Part shown: positions 1 through 5,799 of the stretch, piece after piece
Layout of the letters: the number at the start of each line of letters is the position of its first letter
How positions within the stretch are numbered: position 1 is the stretch's first letter
Assembly (NCBI GenBank): GCA_025453855.1
Contig: JALOPO010000325.1
Location: 1 to 6,711, forward strand
Source: Gemmatimonadaceae bacterium
GTDB lineage: Bacteria; Gemmatimonadota; Gemmatimonadetes; Gemmatimonadales; Gemmatimonadaceae
Length of the DNA: 6,711 nucleotides
Direction of reading: 5' to 3'
Program-made: the position numbers and the translations under genes
Notes under the pieces: generated by a model
What the model saw: the letters and a program-made list of their open reading frames with translations, nothing else
Told to the model about the DNA's origin: nothing
Database searches by the model: none

Positions 1-312
1 GAGGGAACAGGCGTTTGCGACGAGGATCGCGGTCGCCGCGCCGGGCGCGAGCTGGAGCGCGAGCGGGATGAGCAGCGTGGCGGTGCCGGTGTTGCTCATG
101 ACTGCGGAGCCAAGCGCCGCGGCCACGCACACGAGGGCGAGTCGTGTCGTCTCCGGAAGCGTGGGCGCGGCCAGCATCGCGCCGATCCGCGCCGCCAGCC
201 CCGACGCCTCGAGGAGCCCGCCGAGCGCGAGCCCGCCGGCGATGAGCGTGAGCGTCGACCAGTCGAGGCGCAGCAGCGCGCGTGACGGGAGCGCGCGCAC
301 GACGAGGAGCAG
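1..312 (-). CDS. SLC13 transporter, part of the C-terminal half in the shifted frame (104 codons, open at the window edge)
   Basis: This frame picks up directly after the break with LLLVVRALPSRALLRLDWST, then the hydrophobic, Gly-rich stretch LTLIAGGLALGGLLEASGLA, typical of the second half of SLC13 proteins. The second-half motif MSNTGTATLLIPLAL (residues 72-86 of this segment; SNT at bases 88-96) is canonical and complete, with the Ser, Asn and Thr that build the second sodium/substrate site in characterised members. The frame stays open to base 1 with no stop, so the last membrane segments lie beyond the window. The segment has no start codon of its own in a sensible place, so it is not an independent gene. 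Confidence 0.8.
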   Translation of the reverse strand, partial: MLLVVRALPSRALLRLDWSTLTLIAGGLALGGLLEASGLAARIGAMLAAPTLPETTRLALVCVAAALGSAVMSNTGTATLLIPLALQLAPGAATAILVANACSL

Positions 313-314
313 CG

Positions 315-1211
315 GGCGACGAGCGCCGCCACCCGCCACGCCGCCACGCCGTGCAGCGGCTCGGTGAGCCAGGCCGCGATCGTGAGCGCGCCCACGATCG
401 CCACGCGCGCCGGCGCACGTCGTCGCTCGCGTGGCATCGCCGCGTCGCGCGCCGCATCGCCCGCATCGTCGAGCACCAGCGTGCCGTGCGGGCGCAGTCG
501 CAGGCGCGTGAGCAGCAGCGCGGCGGCCAGCAGCCCCGCCGCCAGCGGGACGCCGTACCCCATCCACTCCACGAAGGTGATCGCGTGCCACCGCCCCGCC
601 TGCGCGATGGCGATCGCGTTCGGGCCGGTGCCGATGGGCGTGGCGATGCCGCCCGTGTTCGCCCCCATCGCGATCGCGACCAGCAGCGCACGCCGTGTCG
701 CCTCCTCGCACCGGGGCGACGCGAGCACCGGGGCGAGCGCGCCGAGCATGAGCGCCGCTGCCGCCACGTTCGACATCCACATGCTCAGCAGCCACGTGGC
801 GACGGCCGCGGCGACCACCACGCGCCACGCATCGCCGCGCGCCCGGCGGAGCAGCGCCCGCGCGATGACGCGGTCGAGTCCCTGCGCCGTGGCCGCGGCG
901 GCGAGCGCGAAGCCGCCGGCGAAGAGCACGAGGACGGGATCGGCCGACCAGCCCAGCACCGCCGCCGGTGCGAAGGCCGGTGAGAGCGGCCCGAGCAGCG
1001 CCGGCACGCCGAGCCAGAGCACGAGCGTGGGGAGCCAGGGCGGCGTCCACTCGGTGAGCCAGCAGGCGAGCGCGGTGCCGGCGAGGAGGAGCGCGCGCGC
1101 CTCGGCCGACCACTCCTGTGCGCCGGCCAGCGGCGCGCACACCAGGAGCGGCGCCGCGAGGAGGATGAGCCGGGGATGGCGCCACCACGGTGTCGCCGTC
1201 GTGACAATCAC
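315..1211 (-). CDS. SLC13 transporter, N-terminal half (299 codons before the frame break)
   Basis: The segment holds hydrophobic stretches at about residues 15-31, 41-58, 60-75, 92-112, 129-144, 150-163, 175-200 and 215-236, then a charged loop at 245-268 and another hydrophobic start at 270-284. Family landmarks are WLTEWTPPWLPT (51-62), the first-half motif LSMWMSNVAAAA (142-153), and ANTGGIATPIGTGPNAI (184-200), which matches the glycine-rich 'G-x-x-TPIGT-x-PN' region of SLC13 proteins. In characterised members the SMW-SNT loop forms part of the first sodium and substrate site. Here the Thr is Val (bases 765-773 read as TCG AAC GTG on the minus strand). The second-half opening WLTEPLHGV is at 281-289. 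Family sequence stops at residue 299, after which this frame becomes Arg- and Ser-rich. Confidence 0.82.
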
Positions 1212-1308
1212 GATGTGGATCGCTTGGTTTGGTCGACGCCGCCACCGCCGGTGCCGGCCGAAAGATGCGCCGCGGTCCGCGCCGCGCCGCACCCCACCCG
1301 CGAACCCG

Positions 1309-1944
1309 ATGCGACGCCTCCTCCTCCCGCTGGCGGTCATCGCCGCCGTTCCCGCCCATGCGCAGCGCGCGCGGGCGCCCCGTCCCGCTGCCGCAGCGCC
1401 CGCGGCGGCCATCGACACCGCCCTCCTCGGCTCGCTCAGGTACCGGAGCATCGGCCCCTCGCGCGGCGGACGCTCGACGACCATCGCCGGCGTCGCCGGG
1501 CAGCCCATGCTCTTCTACATGGGGAGCACCGGAGGCGGCGTCTGGAAGACCGAGGACGCGGGACACCGGTGGACGCCGATCAGCGACGGGAGCTTCGGCG
1601 GCTCGATCGGCGCCATCGACGTCGCCGACTCCGATCCGAACGTGATCTACGTCGGCACCGGCTCGCAGGACATCCGCGGCAACACGAGCACCGGGCGCGG
1701 GCTCTGGAAGAGCACCGATGCCGGAAAGACGTGGAAGTTCATGGGGCTCGAGCAGACGGGCGCCATCGGGCGCATCGTCGTGCACCCGACGAATCCGGAG
1801 CTCGTGTACGCGTCCGCGCTCGGCCATCCGTTCGGGAAGAACCGCGAGCGCGGCATCTACCGCTCGAAGGACGGCGGCGCCAGCTGGCAGCAGGTGCTCT
1901 TCGTGAACGACAGCACGGGTGCGAGCGACCTCGCGATGCACCCG
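1309..1944 (+). CDS. BNR/VPS10-type protein, N-terminal segment with signal peptide (212 codons)
   Basis: Residues 1-19 are a signal peptide. An Ala/Pro/Arg-rich linker follows (about 20-36), then the conserved family opening LRYRSIGPSRGGRSTTIAGV (43-62), which resembles the 'fR-IGP-R-GGR' start of mature proteins in this family. Asp-boxes sit at 81-88 (TEDAGHRW), 135-142 (STDAGKTW) and 186-193 (SKDGGASW). Between them are strand-like turns such as DPNVIYVGTGSQDIRGNTSTG and HPTNPELVYASALGH, the usual 'NP-x-x-(I/V)-Y' blade strands. The segment ends at GASDLAMHP, which in relatives runs into another 'NPR-(V/I)-L-Y' strand that is missing here. Confidence 0.85.
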
Positions 1945-1948
1945 CGCA

Positions 1949-2419
1949 AAGCGCAAGCCGTGGACGATGATCTCCGGCGGCCCGGAGGGCGGCGTCTATC
2001 GGAGCACCGATGGCGGCGACAGCTGGCAGAAGCTCGCCGGTGGGCTCCCGACCGGGATCGTCGGCAAGGTGGGCGTCGCCGTGTCGCCCGCGAATCCCGA
2101 TCGCGTCTGGGCGATGGTCGAGGCGGAGCCGGCCGGCGGCCTCTATCGCAGCGACGACGGCGGCACGACGTGGACGCGCGTGAACGCCGAGAACAAGATC
2201 CGCCAGCGCGCGTGGTACTACTACCGCCTCACCGCGCACCCGACCAACGAGAACGAGGTCTGGGTGACGAGCGTGCAGCTGCATCGCTCGGTGGACGGCG
2301 GCAAGACGTTCGAGGCGGTGCCGGTGCCGCACGGCGACACGCACGACCTGTGGATCAACCCGCAGAATCCCCGGATCATGGGGCTCGCCGACGACGGCGG
2401 CGCGGTGGTCTCGCTCACC
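1949..2419 (+). CDS. BNR/VPS10-type protein, middle segment in the second frame (157 codons)
   Basis: The frame resumes with KRKPWTMISGGPEGGVYRST, a conserved stretch in which relatives have 'R-x-PW-x-x-x-SGG'. Asp-boxes follow: STDGGDSW, SDDGGTTW and SVDGGKTF, each after a Y/H-R-S strand, plus intervening blade strands at NPDRVWAMVEAEPAGG and NENEVWVTSVQ. The end, DLWINPQNPRIMGLADDGGA, matches the family's 'D-x-x-INP-x-(N/D)P-x-x-(I/M)' region. There is no plausible independent start: an ATG at 1919 lies before the segment and would encode unrelated residues first. The frame continues past 2419 to a stop at 2755, but those residues are Arg/His-rich noise. Confidence 0.83.
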
Positions 2420-2420
2420 G

Positions 2421-4460
2421 GGCAAGTCGTGGAGCAGCATGAACCTGCAGGCCACGGCCGAGTTCTACGACGTGGCCGTGGACAACGGCTTCCCGTATCG
2501 CGTCTACGCCGCGCAGCAGGACAACGTCTCGATCAGCGTCCCCGCCTGGCTCGAGTCGAACGCCATGCACCCGCTCAACGCCTGGCGCTACGCGGGGGGC
2601 TGCGAGACGGGGCCGATCGCGCTCCATCCCGATCACCCCGACGTGCTCTACGGCGGCTGCTACGGCGGCGCGATCTCGCGCTACGAGCCCGCGCGCGACT
2701 ACCGCAAGGAGATCATCACCTATCCGCAGCAGCAGGCGGGGCAGGCGGCGCGTGACCTGAAGTACCGCTTCCAGTGGGTGGCGCCGATCCTCGTCTCGCG
2801 GCACGACCGCAGCGTCGTCTACCACGCCAGCCAGCACGTGCACCGCACGCGCGACGGCGGGATGAACTGGGAGGTGATCAGCCCCGACCTCACCACCAAC
2901 GACGCCGCGACGCAGGGCTTTCCCGGCGGGCCGATCAACCGCGACGGCACCGGCGTGGAGATGTACAACACGATCTTCGCGCTGGCCGAGGACCCCGCCG
3001 ATGCGAAGGTGCTCTGGGCCGGCACCGACGACGGCCGCGTGCAGCTCACGCGCGACGGCGGCGCGACGTGGACCGACGTCACGCCCCCCGGCCTGCCGAA
3101 GCAGGCGACGGTGAACCGCATCGACGCGTCGCGCCCCGGGCGCGCGATCGTGGCCGCGCATCGCTACCGCCTCGACGACTTCGCGCCGTACGCGTGGCGC
3201 ACCGACGACTTCGGGAAGTCGTGGGTGCGCATCGCCGACGGCACCAACGGGATTCCCGCCGACCATCCGGTGCGCGTGGTGCGCGAGGATCCCGCGCGTC
3301 GCGGGCTGCTCTACGCCGGGACCGAGTTCGGCGTCTTCGTCTCCATCGACGATGGCGCGCGCTGGCAGTCGCTGCAGCGCAACCTCCCGGTGGTGCCGAT
3401 CAGCGACCTGCGCGTGCACCAGGGTGATCTCGTCGTCGGCACGCAGGGGCGCTCGCTCTGGATCCTGGACGATCTCTCGCCGCTCCACGCACTGGCCGCC
3501 GCGCGCCCCGCGAGCGCCATCGCGCTGCACGCGCCGCGCGACGTGGTGCGTGCCGATCGCTCGGGTGGCGGCGGCGCGGGGGGACGCGAGATCGAGCTCG
3601 AGACGCCGCCGCAGGGCGCCGTCTTCCATCTCTTCCTGCGCGACTCGGCCACCACGCCGTACACGGTCGAGGTGCGTGACGCCGCCAACACGCTCGTGCG
3701 CCGACTGGTCACCGACACGGCCGAGAGCCGCAAGGCGGGGCAGGCGGCGCTCCCGGTGAAGGCCGGCGCGCATCGCGTGACGTGGGACCTCACCTGGCCC
3801 GGCCCGCGCGCCGCGCCGGAGCAGGTGCTCTGGGGCTACAGCGGCGGCATCCCGGTGGTGCCGGGCGAGTACACGGTGTCGCTGCAGGCGGGGGCCATCA
3901 CGCAGTCGCACCGCTTCCGCGTACTCCCCGACCCGCGCCTCCCCGAGGTCACCGTCGCCGACTACGCCGCGCAGCTCGCCGCCGCGCGCGTGCTCCGCGA
4001 CACGCTCGAGTCGCTCAACCGCGCCGTGGAGACGATCCGCGCCGTGCGCACGCAGGTGAAGGCGACGGTCGCACAGGCGAAGGAGGCGGGTGTCGATGCG
4101 CAGCTCGCGCCGCTCTCGGCGACGCTCGAGGCACAGCTCGACTCGCTCGAGAACCGGATGACCGATCCGCGCATCAAGGTCGCGTACGACATCCTGCGCT
4201 TCGGCGGGCGCCTCGACAACCAGATCGCCGAAGCCTACGGGCAGGTGACCGGCGACAACGGCTACATCCACGGCGCGGGCATCGGCAGGCCGCCGACGGG
4301 GGCGCTCACCCGCACGCAGGAGCTCGTGCAGCAGTGGGCGCCGCTCTCGCAGCGGCTCGACCGCGTGCTCGCCGACGACGTGGCGGCCTTCAATCGCAAG
4401 GTCGGGGAGCTCGGCGTGGCGCCGATCGTCGTGCGCAAGCGCGTGAAGCCGATCGCGTGA
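2421..4460 (+). CDS. BNR/VPS10-type protein, C-terminal segment in the third frame (679 codons plus stop)
   Basis: This is the longest intact part. A gene caller would probably start it at ATG 2439, but family sequence already begins at GKSWSS just before. It contains the conserved FPYRVYAAQQDN region, a Cys-containing loop (GGCETGPIALHPDHPDVLYG), more Asp-boxes (TRDGGMNW, TRDGGATW, TDDFGKSW, SIDDGARW), and the late-propeller signature VVGTQGRSLWILDDLSPL at about 3436-3483. After a Gly-rich linker comes a beta-sandwich-like domain (about 3590-3945) with TPYTVEVRDAANTLVRRL and HRVTWDLTWPG, resembling the FlgD/Ig-like modules of this family. A helical tail (about 3950-4250), rich in Leu, Arg, Glu and Gln, may be coiled coil. 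The protein ends in a basic VVRKRVKPIA. Confidence 0.88.
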   Translation, partial: GKSWSSMNLQATAEFYDVAVDNGFPYRVYAAQQDNVSISVPAWLESNAMHPLNAWRYAGGCETGPIALHPDHPDVLYGGCYGGAISRYEPARDYRKEIITYPQQQAGQAARDLKYRFQWVAPILVSRHDRSVVYHASQHVHRTRDGGMNWEVISPDLTTNDAATQGFPGGPINRDGTGVEMYNTIFALAEDPADAKVLWAGTDDGRVQLTRDGGATWTDVTPPGLPKQATVNRIDASRPGRAIVAAHRYRLDDFAPYAWRTDDFGKSWVRIADGTNGIPADHPVRVVREDPARRGLLYAGTEFGVFVSIDDGARWQSLQRNLPVVPISDLRVHQGDLVVGTQGRSLWILDDLSPLHALAAARPASAIALHAPRDVVRADRSGGGGAGGREIELETPPQGAVFHLFLRDSATTPYTVEVRDAANTLVRRLVTDTAESRKAGQAALPVKAGAHRVTWDLTWPGPRAAPEQVLWGYSGGIPVVPGEYTVSLQAGAITQSHRFRVLPDPRLPEVTVADYAAQLAAARVLRDTLESLNRAVETIRAVRTQVKATVAQAKEAGVDAQLAPLSATLEAQLDSLENRMTDPRIKVAYDILRFGGRLDNQIAEAYGQVTGDNGYIHGAGIGRPPTGALTRTQELVQQWAPLSQRLDRVLADDVAAFNRKVGELGVAPIVVRKRVKPIA

Positions 4461-4469
4461 TCGGCCGGC

Positions 4470-4510
4470 GCCGGAGGGCGCGCCGTCGTCACGACGGCCC
4501 GCCCTCCGGC
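4470..4510 (+). terminator. Strong stem-loop after the BNR gene, probable terminator without a U tract
   Basis: GCCGGAGGGCG (4470-4480) pairs perfectly with CGCCCTCCGGC (4500-4510). After a single C-C mismatch, GCCGTCGT (4482-4489) is complementary to ACGACGGC (4491-4498); the innermost pairs cannot all form because the loop would be too tight. The structure begins 9 bases past the stop codon at 4460. No T-run follows on either strand, so it is not a classical intrinsic terminator. In very GC-rich bacteria such hairpins often mark 3' ends. Because it is nearly symmetrical it could act on both strands. Confidence 0.6.
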
Positions 4511-4603
4511 GTACGTGCCTGCACGGCAGCGACTTGCGCCATCGCTGCGGCGGCGCGGCGGGGCGCGCGCGGCCACCACGCGCGCGTCCGACGGACGGGC
4601 CTG

Positions 4604-4631
4604 TTACCTCCCGCGCGGCTGGTCGTATAGG
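4604..4631 (+). promoter_or_regulatory. Possible sigma-70-like promoter inside the intergenic region
   Basis: TATAGG (4626-4631) matches four of six bases of a -10 box and is one of the few A/T-rich hexamers here. TTACCT (4604-4609), 16 bases upstream, matches only three of six bases of a -35 box. Transcription would start near 4638, inside the first stem-loop cluster. The evidence is weak. Confidence 0.2.
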
Positions 4632-4674
4632 GGGCACACGGACGGCGACACGCCACCGTACCGAGGCGGTGCCC
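4632..4674 (+). other. Nested stem-loops with two competing pairings
   Basis: GGGCAC (4632-4637) pairs with GTGCCC (4669-4674). Inside, ACGG (4638-4641) pairs with CCGT (4656-4659), and GGCG (4644-4647) pairs with CGCC (4651-4654) around a three-base loop. The same CGCC can instead pair with GGCG at 4665-4668. This could be a folded RNA element or DNA-level symmetry. GC-rich sequence makes such pairings easy by chance, and I match it to no known RNA family. Confidence 0.3.
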
Positions 4675-4757
4675 ACCCTGCACCCCGCGGAACCGAACGA
4701 GTGATGGCCCTGCGCTGTCGTCGTGTGGAAGGGCGGGTGGGCCCCGAAGCACGATTC

Positions 4758-4794
4758 GCCCCTGGTGACCGACGGGTTGCCAGGGGCAACTCGT
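4758..4794 (+). other. Two mutually exclusive hairpins
   Basis: GCCCCTGG (4758-4765) pairs perfectly with CCAGGGGC (4780-4787) around a 14-base loop. Alternatively ACGGGTTGCC (4772-4781) pairs with GGCAACTCGT (4785-4794) around a three-base AGG loop: ten pairs, one of them G-U. The two structures share bases 4780-4787, so only one can exist at a time, as in attenuators and riboswitch expression platforms. No T-run follows and the next start codon is about 95 bases downstream, so the mode of action, if any, is unclear. Confidence 0.35.
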
Positions 4795-4814
4795 GTTCGC
4801 CCCCCGCGTCCGCG

Positions 4815-4850
4815 CGCACGATGCGTGTCGCGACGTCGCACGCCTGCGTG
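4815..4850. promoter_or_regulatory. Twice-repeated dyad, candidate operator of the Nramp-type gene
   Basis: Two copies of the same split motif lie 22 bases apart start to start, about two helical turns: CGCACG-A-TGCGTG (4815-4827) and CGCACG-CC-TGCGTG (4837-4850). The second copy is part of a perfect 7+7 inverted repeat, CGCACGC-CT-GCGTGCG (4837-4852). Repeated dyads on one helix face are typical of sites for dimeric regulators. The position, 38 bases before the transporter ATG and just upstream of a TTGACG -35-like box, fits an operator. The regulator is unknown; a metal-sensing factor is only a guess from the downstream gene. Confidence 0.4.
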
Positions 4851-4852
4851 CG

Positions 4853-4880
4853 TTGACGCCGCCGCTGCCGCCGTCGTGAT
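4853..4880 (+). promoter_or_regulatory. Possible promoter of the Nramp-type gene giving a very short leader
   Basis: TTGACG (4853-4858) matches five of six bases of a -35 box. CGTGAT (4875-4880), after a 16-base spacer, matches three of six bases of a -10 box. Its end lies 8 bases before the ATG at 4889, so the transcript would be leaderless or nearly so, which would agree with the lack of a Shine-Dalgarno site. Confidence 0.3.
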
Positions 4881-4888
4881 TGCGCGGC

Positions 4889-5797
4889 ATGTCCGCCACC
4901 GCCGCGCCGTCGACCCGACTCACCTGGCGCGCGATTCGTGGCGCGCTCGGCCCCGGCCTCGTGAGCGGGGCGGCCGACGACGATCCGTCGGGCATCACCA
5001 CCTATTCGCTCACCGGCGCCGCGTACGGCACCGGCTTCCTCTGGACGACGCTCCTCACCTGGCCGCTGCTCGCGTGCGTCCAGTACGCGAGCGCGCGCGT
5101 GGGGATGACGACCGGTCGCGGGCTCGCGCGCGCCCTGCGCCACACCGTGCCGCGTCCCGTGCTGCTCGGCGCCGCGTTCGCGCTCTTCGCCGCCAACACG
5201 CTCAACATCGCCAGCGATCTCGCCGGGATGGCCGACGCGATCGAGCTCCTCGGCGGCGGCCCGTCGCACCTGTGGGTGCTGGCGCTCGCGATCGCGATCG
5301 GCGCGGCCACGGCGTGGCTGCACTACGCCACCGTCGCGCGCCTGCTCACGCTCCTCGCCCTGTCGCTGCTCGCCTATCCGGCGTGCGCCATCATGATCGG
5401 CGCCGACTGGGGCGCCGTGGCGCGCGCGACGCTCGTGCCGTCGCTCCCGCATGATCGCGCCGGCTGGCTCACCATCGTCGCGCTGCTCGGCACGACGATC
5501 AGCCCGTATCTCCTCTTCTGGCAGGCATCGCAGGAGGTGGAGGAGGAGCGCGCGCACGGGCGCATCACCATCGGCGAGCGCACCGGCTCCACGCCGGTCG
5601 AGCGCCGGCTGCGCATGATCGACGTCGTCGCGGGGACGGGGGCGAGCACCGCCGCGATGTTCTTCATCATGCTCGTCACCGCGCAGACGCTGCACGTGCG
5701 CGGCGTGATCGCACCGGCGAGCAGTCGCGCGGTGGCCGAGGCGCTCGTGCCCGTGGCCGGGACGCACGCGATGCTCCTCTACACGCTCGGGCTCGTG
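4889..5797 (+). CDS. Nramp-type transporter, N-terminal segment (303 codons before the break)
   Basis: A short polar N-terminus (1-12) leads to LGPGLVSGAADDDPSGITTY (20-39), the unwound first helix that carries a metal-binding Asp in Nramp proteins. Further hydrophobic segments lie at about 48-68, 91-105, 126-146, 150-172, 193-211, 250-268 and 292-303. The sixth-helix motif region is GTTISPYLLFWQASQE (201-216), where canonical members have Met-Pro-His and a metal-coordinating Met. An acidic patch, EVEEE, follows at 216-220. The TAQTLHVRGV region (264-273) and the AVAEALVPVAG stretch (281-291) resemble the loop before the eighth to ninth helices in this subgroup. After TLGLV the frame leaves the family pattern and turns Arg/Ser-rich until a stop at 5944. 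Confidence 0.83.
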
Positions 5798-5799
5798 GG

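Larger units (their letters stand above)
1..1211 (-). pseudogene. SLC13/DASS-family sodium-coupled anion transporter, frameshifted and cut by the window edge
   Basis: This is an inner-membrane protein of the divalent anion:Na+ symporter (DASS, SLC13) family, which imports dicarboxylates, tricarboxylates or sulfate with Na+. The substrate cannot be told from sequence. Both inverted halves of the fold are recognisable: each begins with a WLTE motif, and each carries an Asn-containing substrate motif (SNV in the first half, SNT in the second). The halves lie in different reading frames, joined near base 314, where restoring one C to a CCC run (minus strand) gives continuous family-like sequence. 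I chose the GTG at 1211 because it starts just before the first hydrophobic stretch; upstream residues in the same frame are Arg-rich noise. No Shine-Dalgarno site precedes it. The 3' end lies outside the window. The gene is transcribed away from the BNR gene at 1309, with 97 bases between starts. It is either a fresh pseudogene or an intact gene with a sequence error. Confidence 0.85.
1309..4460 (+). pseudogene. Secreted Asp-box/BNR-repeat protein of the VPS10 (sortilin-like) 'glycosyl hydrolase' family, with two frame breaks
   Basis: This gene encodes an exported multi-repeat beta-propeller protein, about 1,048 codons as read plus about 12 inferred missing. The family is often labelled 'glycosyl hydrolase' or 'VPS10 domain-containing', but to my knowledge no reaction is established for this bacterial group, so I assign no enzyme activity. 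About ten Asp-boxes (S/T-x-D-x-G-x-x-W) occur along it, shared across all three frames: 1309-1944, 1949-2419 and 2421-4460. The start at ATG 1309 gives a clean signal peptide (MRR, then LLLPLAVIAAVPA, cut after AHA), so the product should be periplasmic or secreted. No Shine-Dalgarno site is seen. At the first break about 35 bases seem lost, at the second 2 bases. Total length fits the usual size of roughly 1,000-1,100 residues. A terminator-like hairpin lies 9 bases past the stop. Confidence 0.87.
4511..4888. other. Intergenic region with no gene, but with several structured elements
   Basis: I find no convincing coding sequence here. Open frames on both strands are Arg/Ala/Pro-rich, lack recognisable motifs and run straight into neighbouring genes in the wrong frame. 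The region holds a possible promoter (4604-4631), two clusters of stem-loops (4632-4674 and 4758-4794), a twice-repeated dyad (4815-4850) and a possible promoter for the Nramp-type gene (4853-4880). The stretch 4511-4600 is mostly low-complexity GC sequence in which I see only a small CGTGC-CT-GCACG hairpin near 4514. Confidence 0.6.

Noticed and set aside
1199..1213. Perfect inverted repeat TCGTGA-CAA-TCACGA at the SLC13 start, as an operator between the divergent genes
   Set aside because: Six-base arms with a short spacer are expected about once per window by chance. It occurs once only and overlaps the likely first codon, so support is too thin. The rest of the 97-base gap shows no clear promoter.
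364..1308. In-frame upstream extension of the BNR gene over the SLC13 gene
   Set aside because: The extension is Ala/Ser/Arg-rich noise antisense to a membrane protein. The signal peptide beginning at ATG 1309 gives a natural start.
1945..2421. Programmed ribosomal frameshifting in the BNR gene
   Set aside because: No slippery heptamer or stimulatory structure is evident, and at the first break whole residues of a conserved blade are missing, which frameshifting cannot supply.
4630..4800. A yybP-ykoY manganese riboswitch or M-box ahead of the Nramp-type gene
   Set aside because: A short CCGAAGCAC near 4744 recalls one piece of the manganese element, but I could not find the rest of the conserved core. 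The structures seen do not match the known layouts.
2415..4841. An 808-codon open frame on the minus strand across the BNR gene
   Set aside because: It is Arg/His/Ala/Val-rich with no domain pattern, and lies opposite clear Asp-box coding sequence. GC-rich genes routinely leave long antisense frames open.
4511..4888. A tRNA or other known RNA gene in the intergenic region
   Set aside because: No T-loop GGTTCGA-like box, no cloverleaf and no CCA-type end could be placed on either strand.
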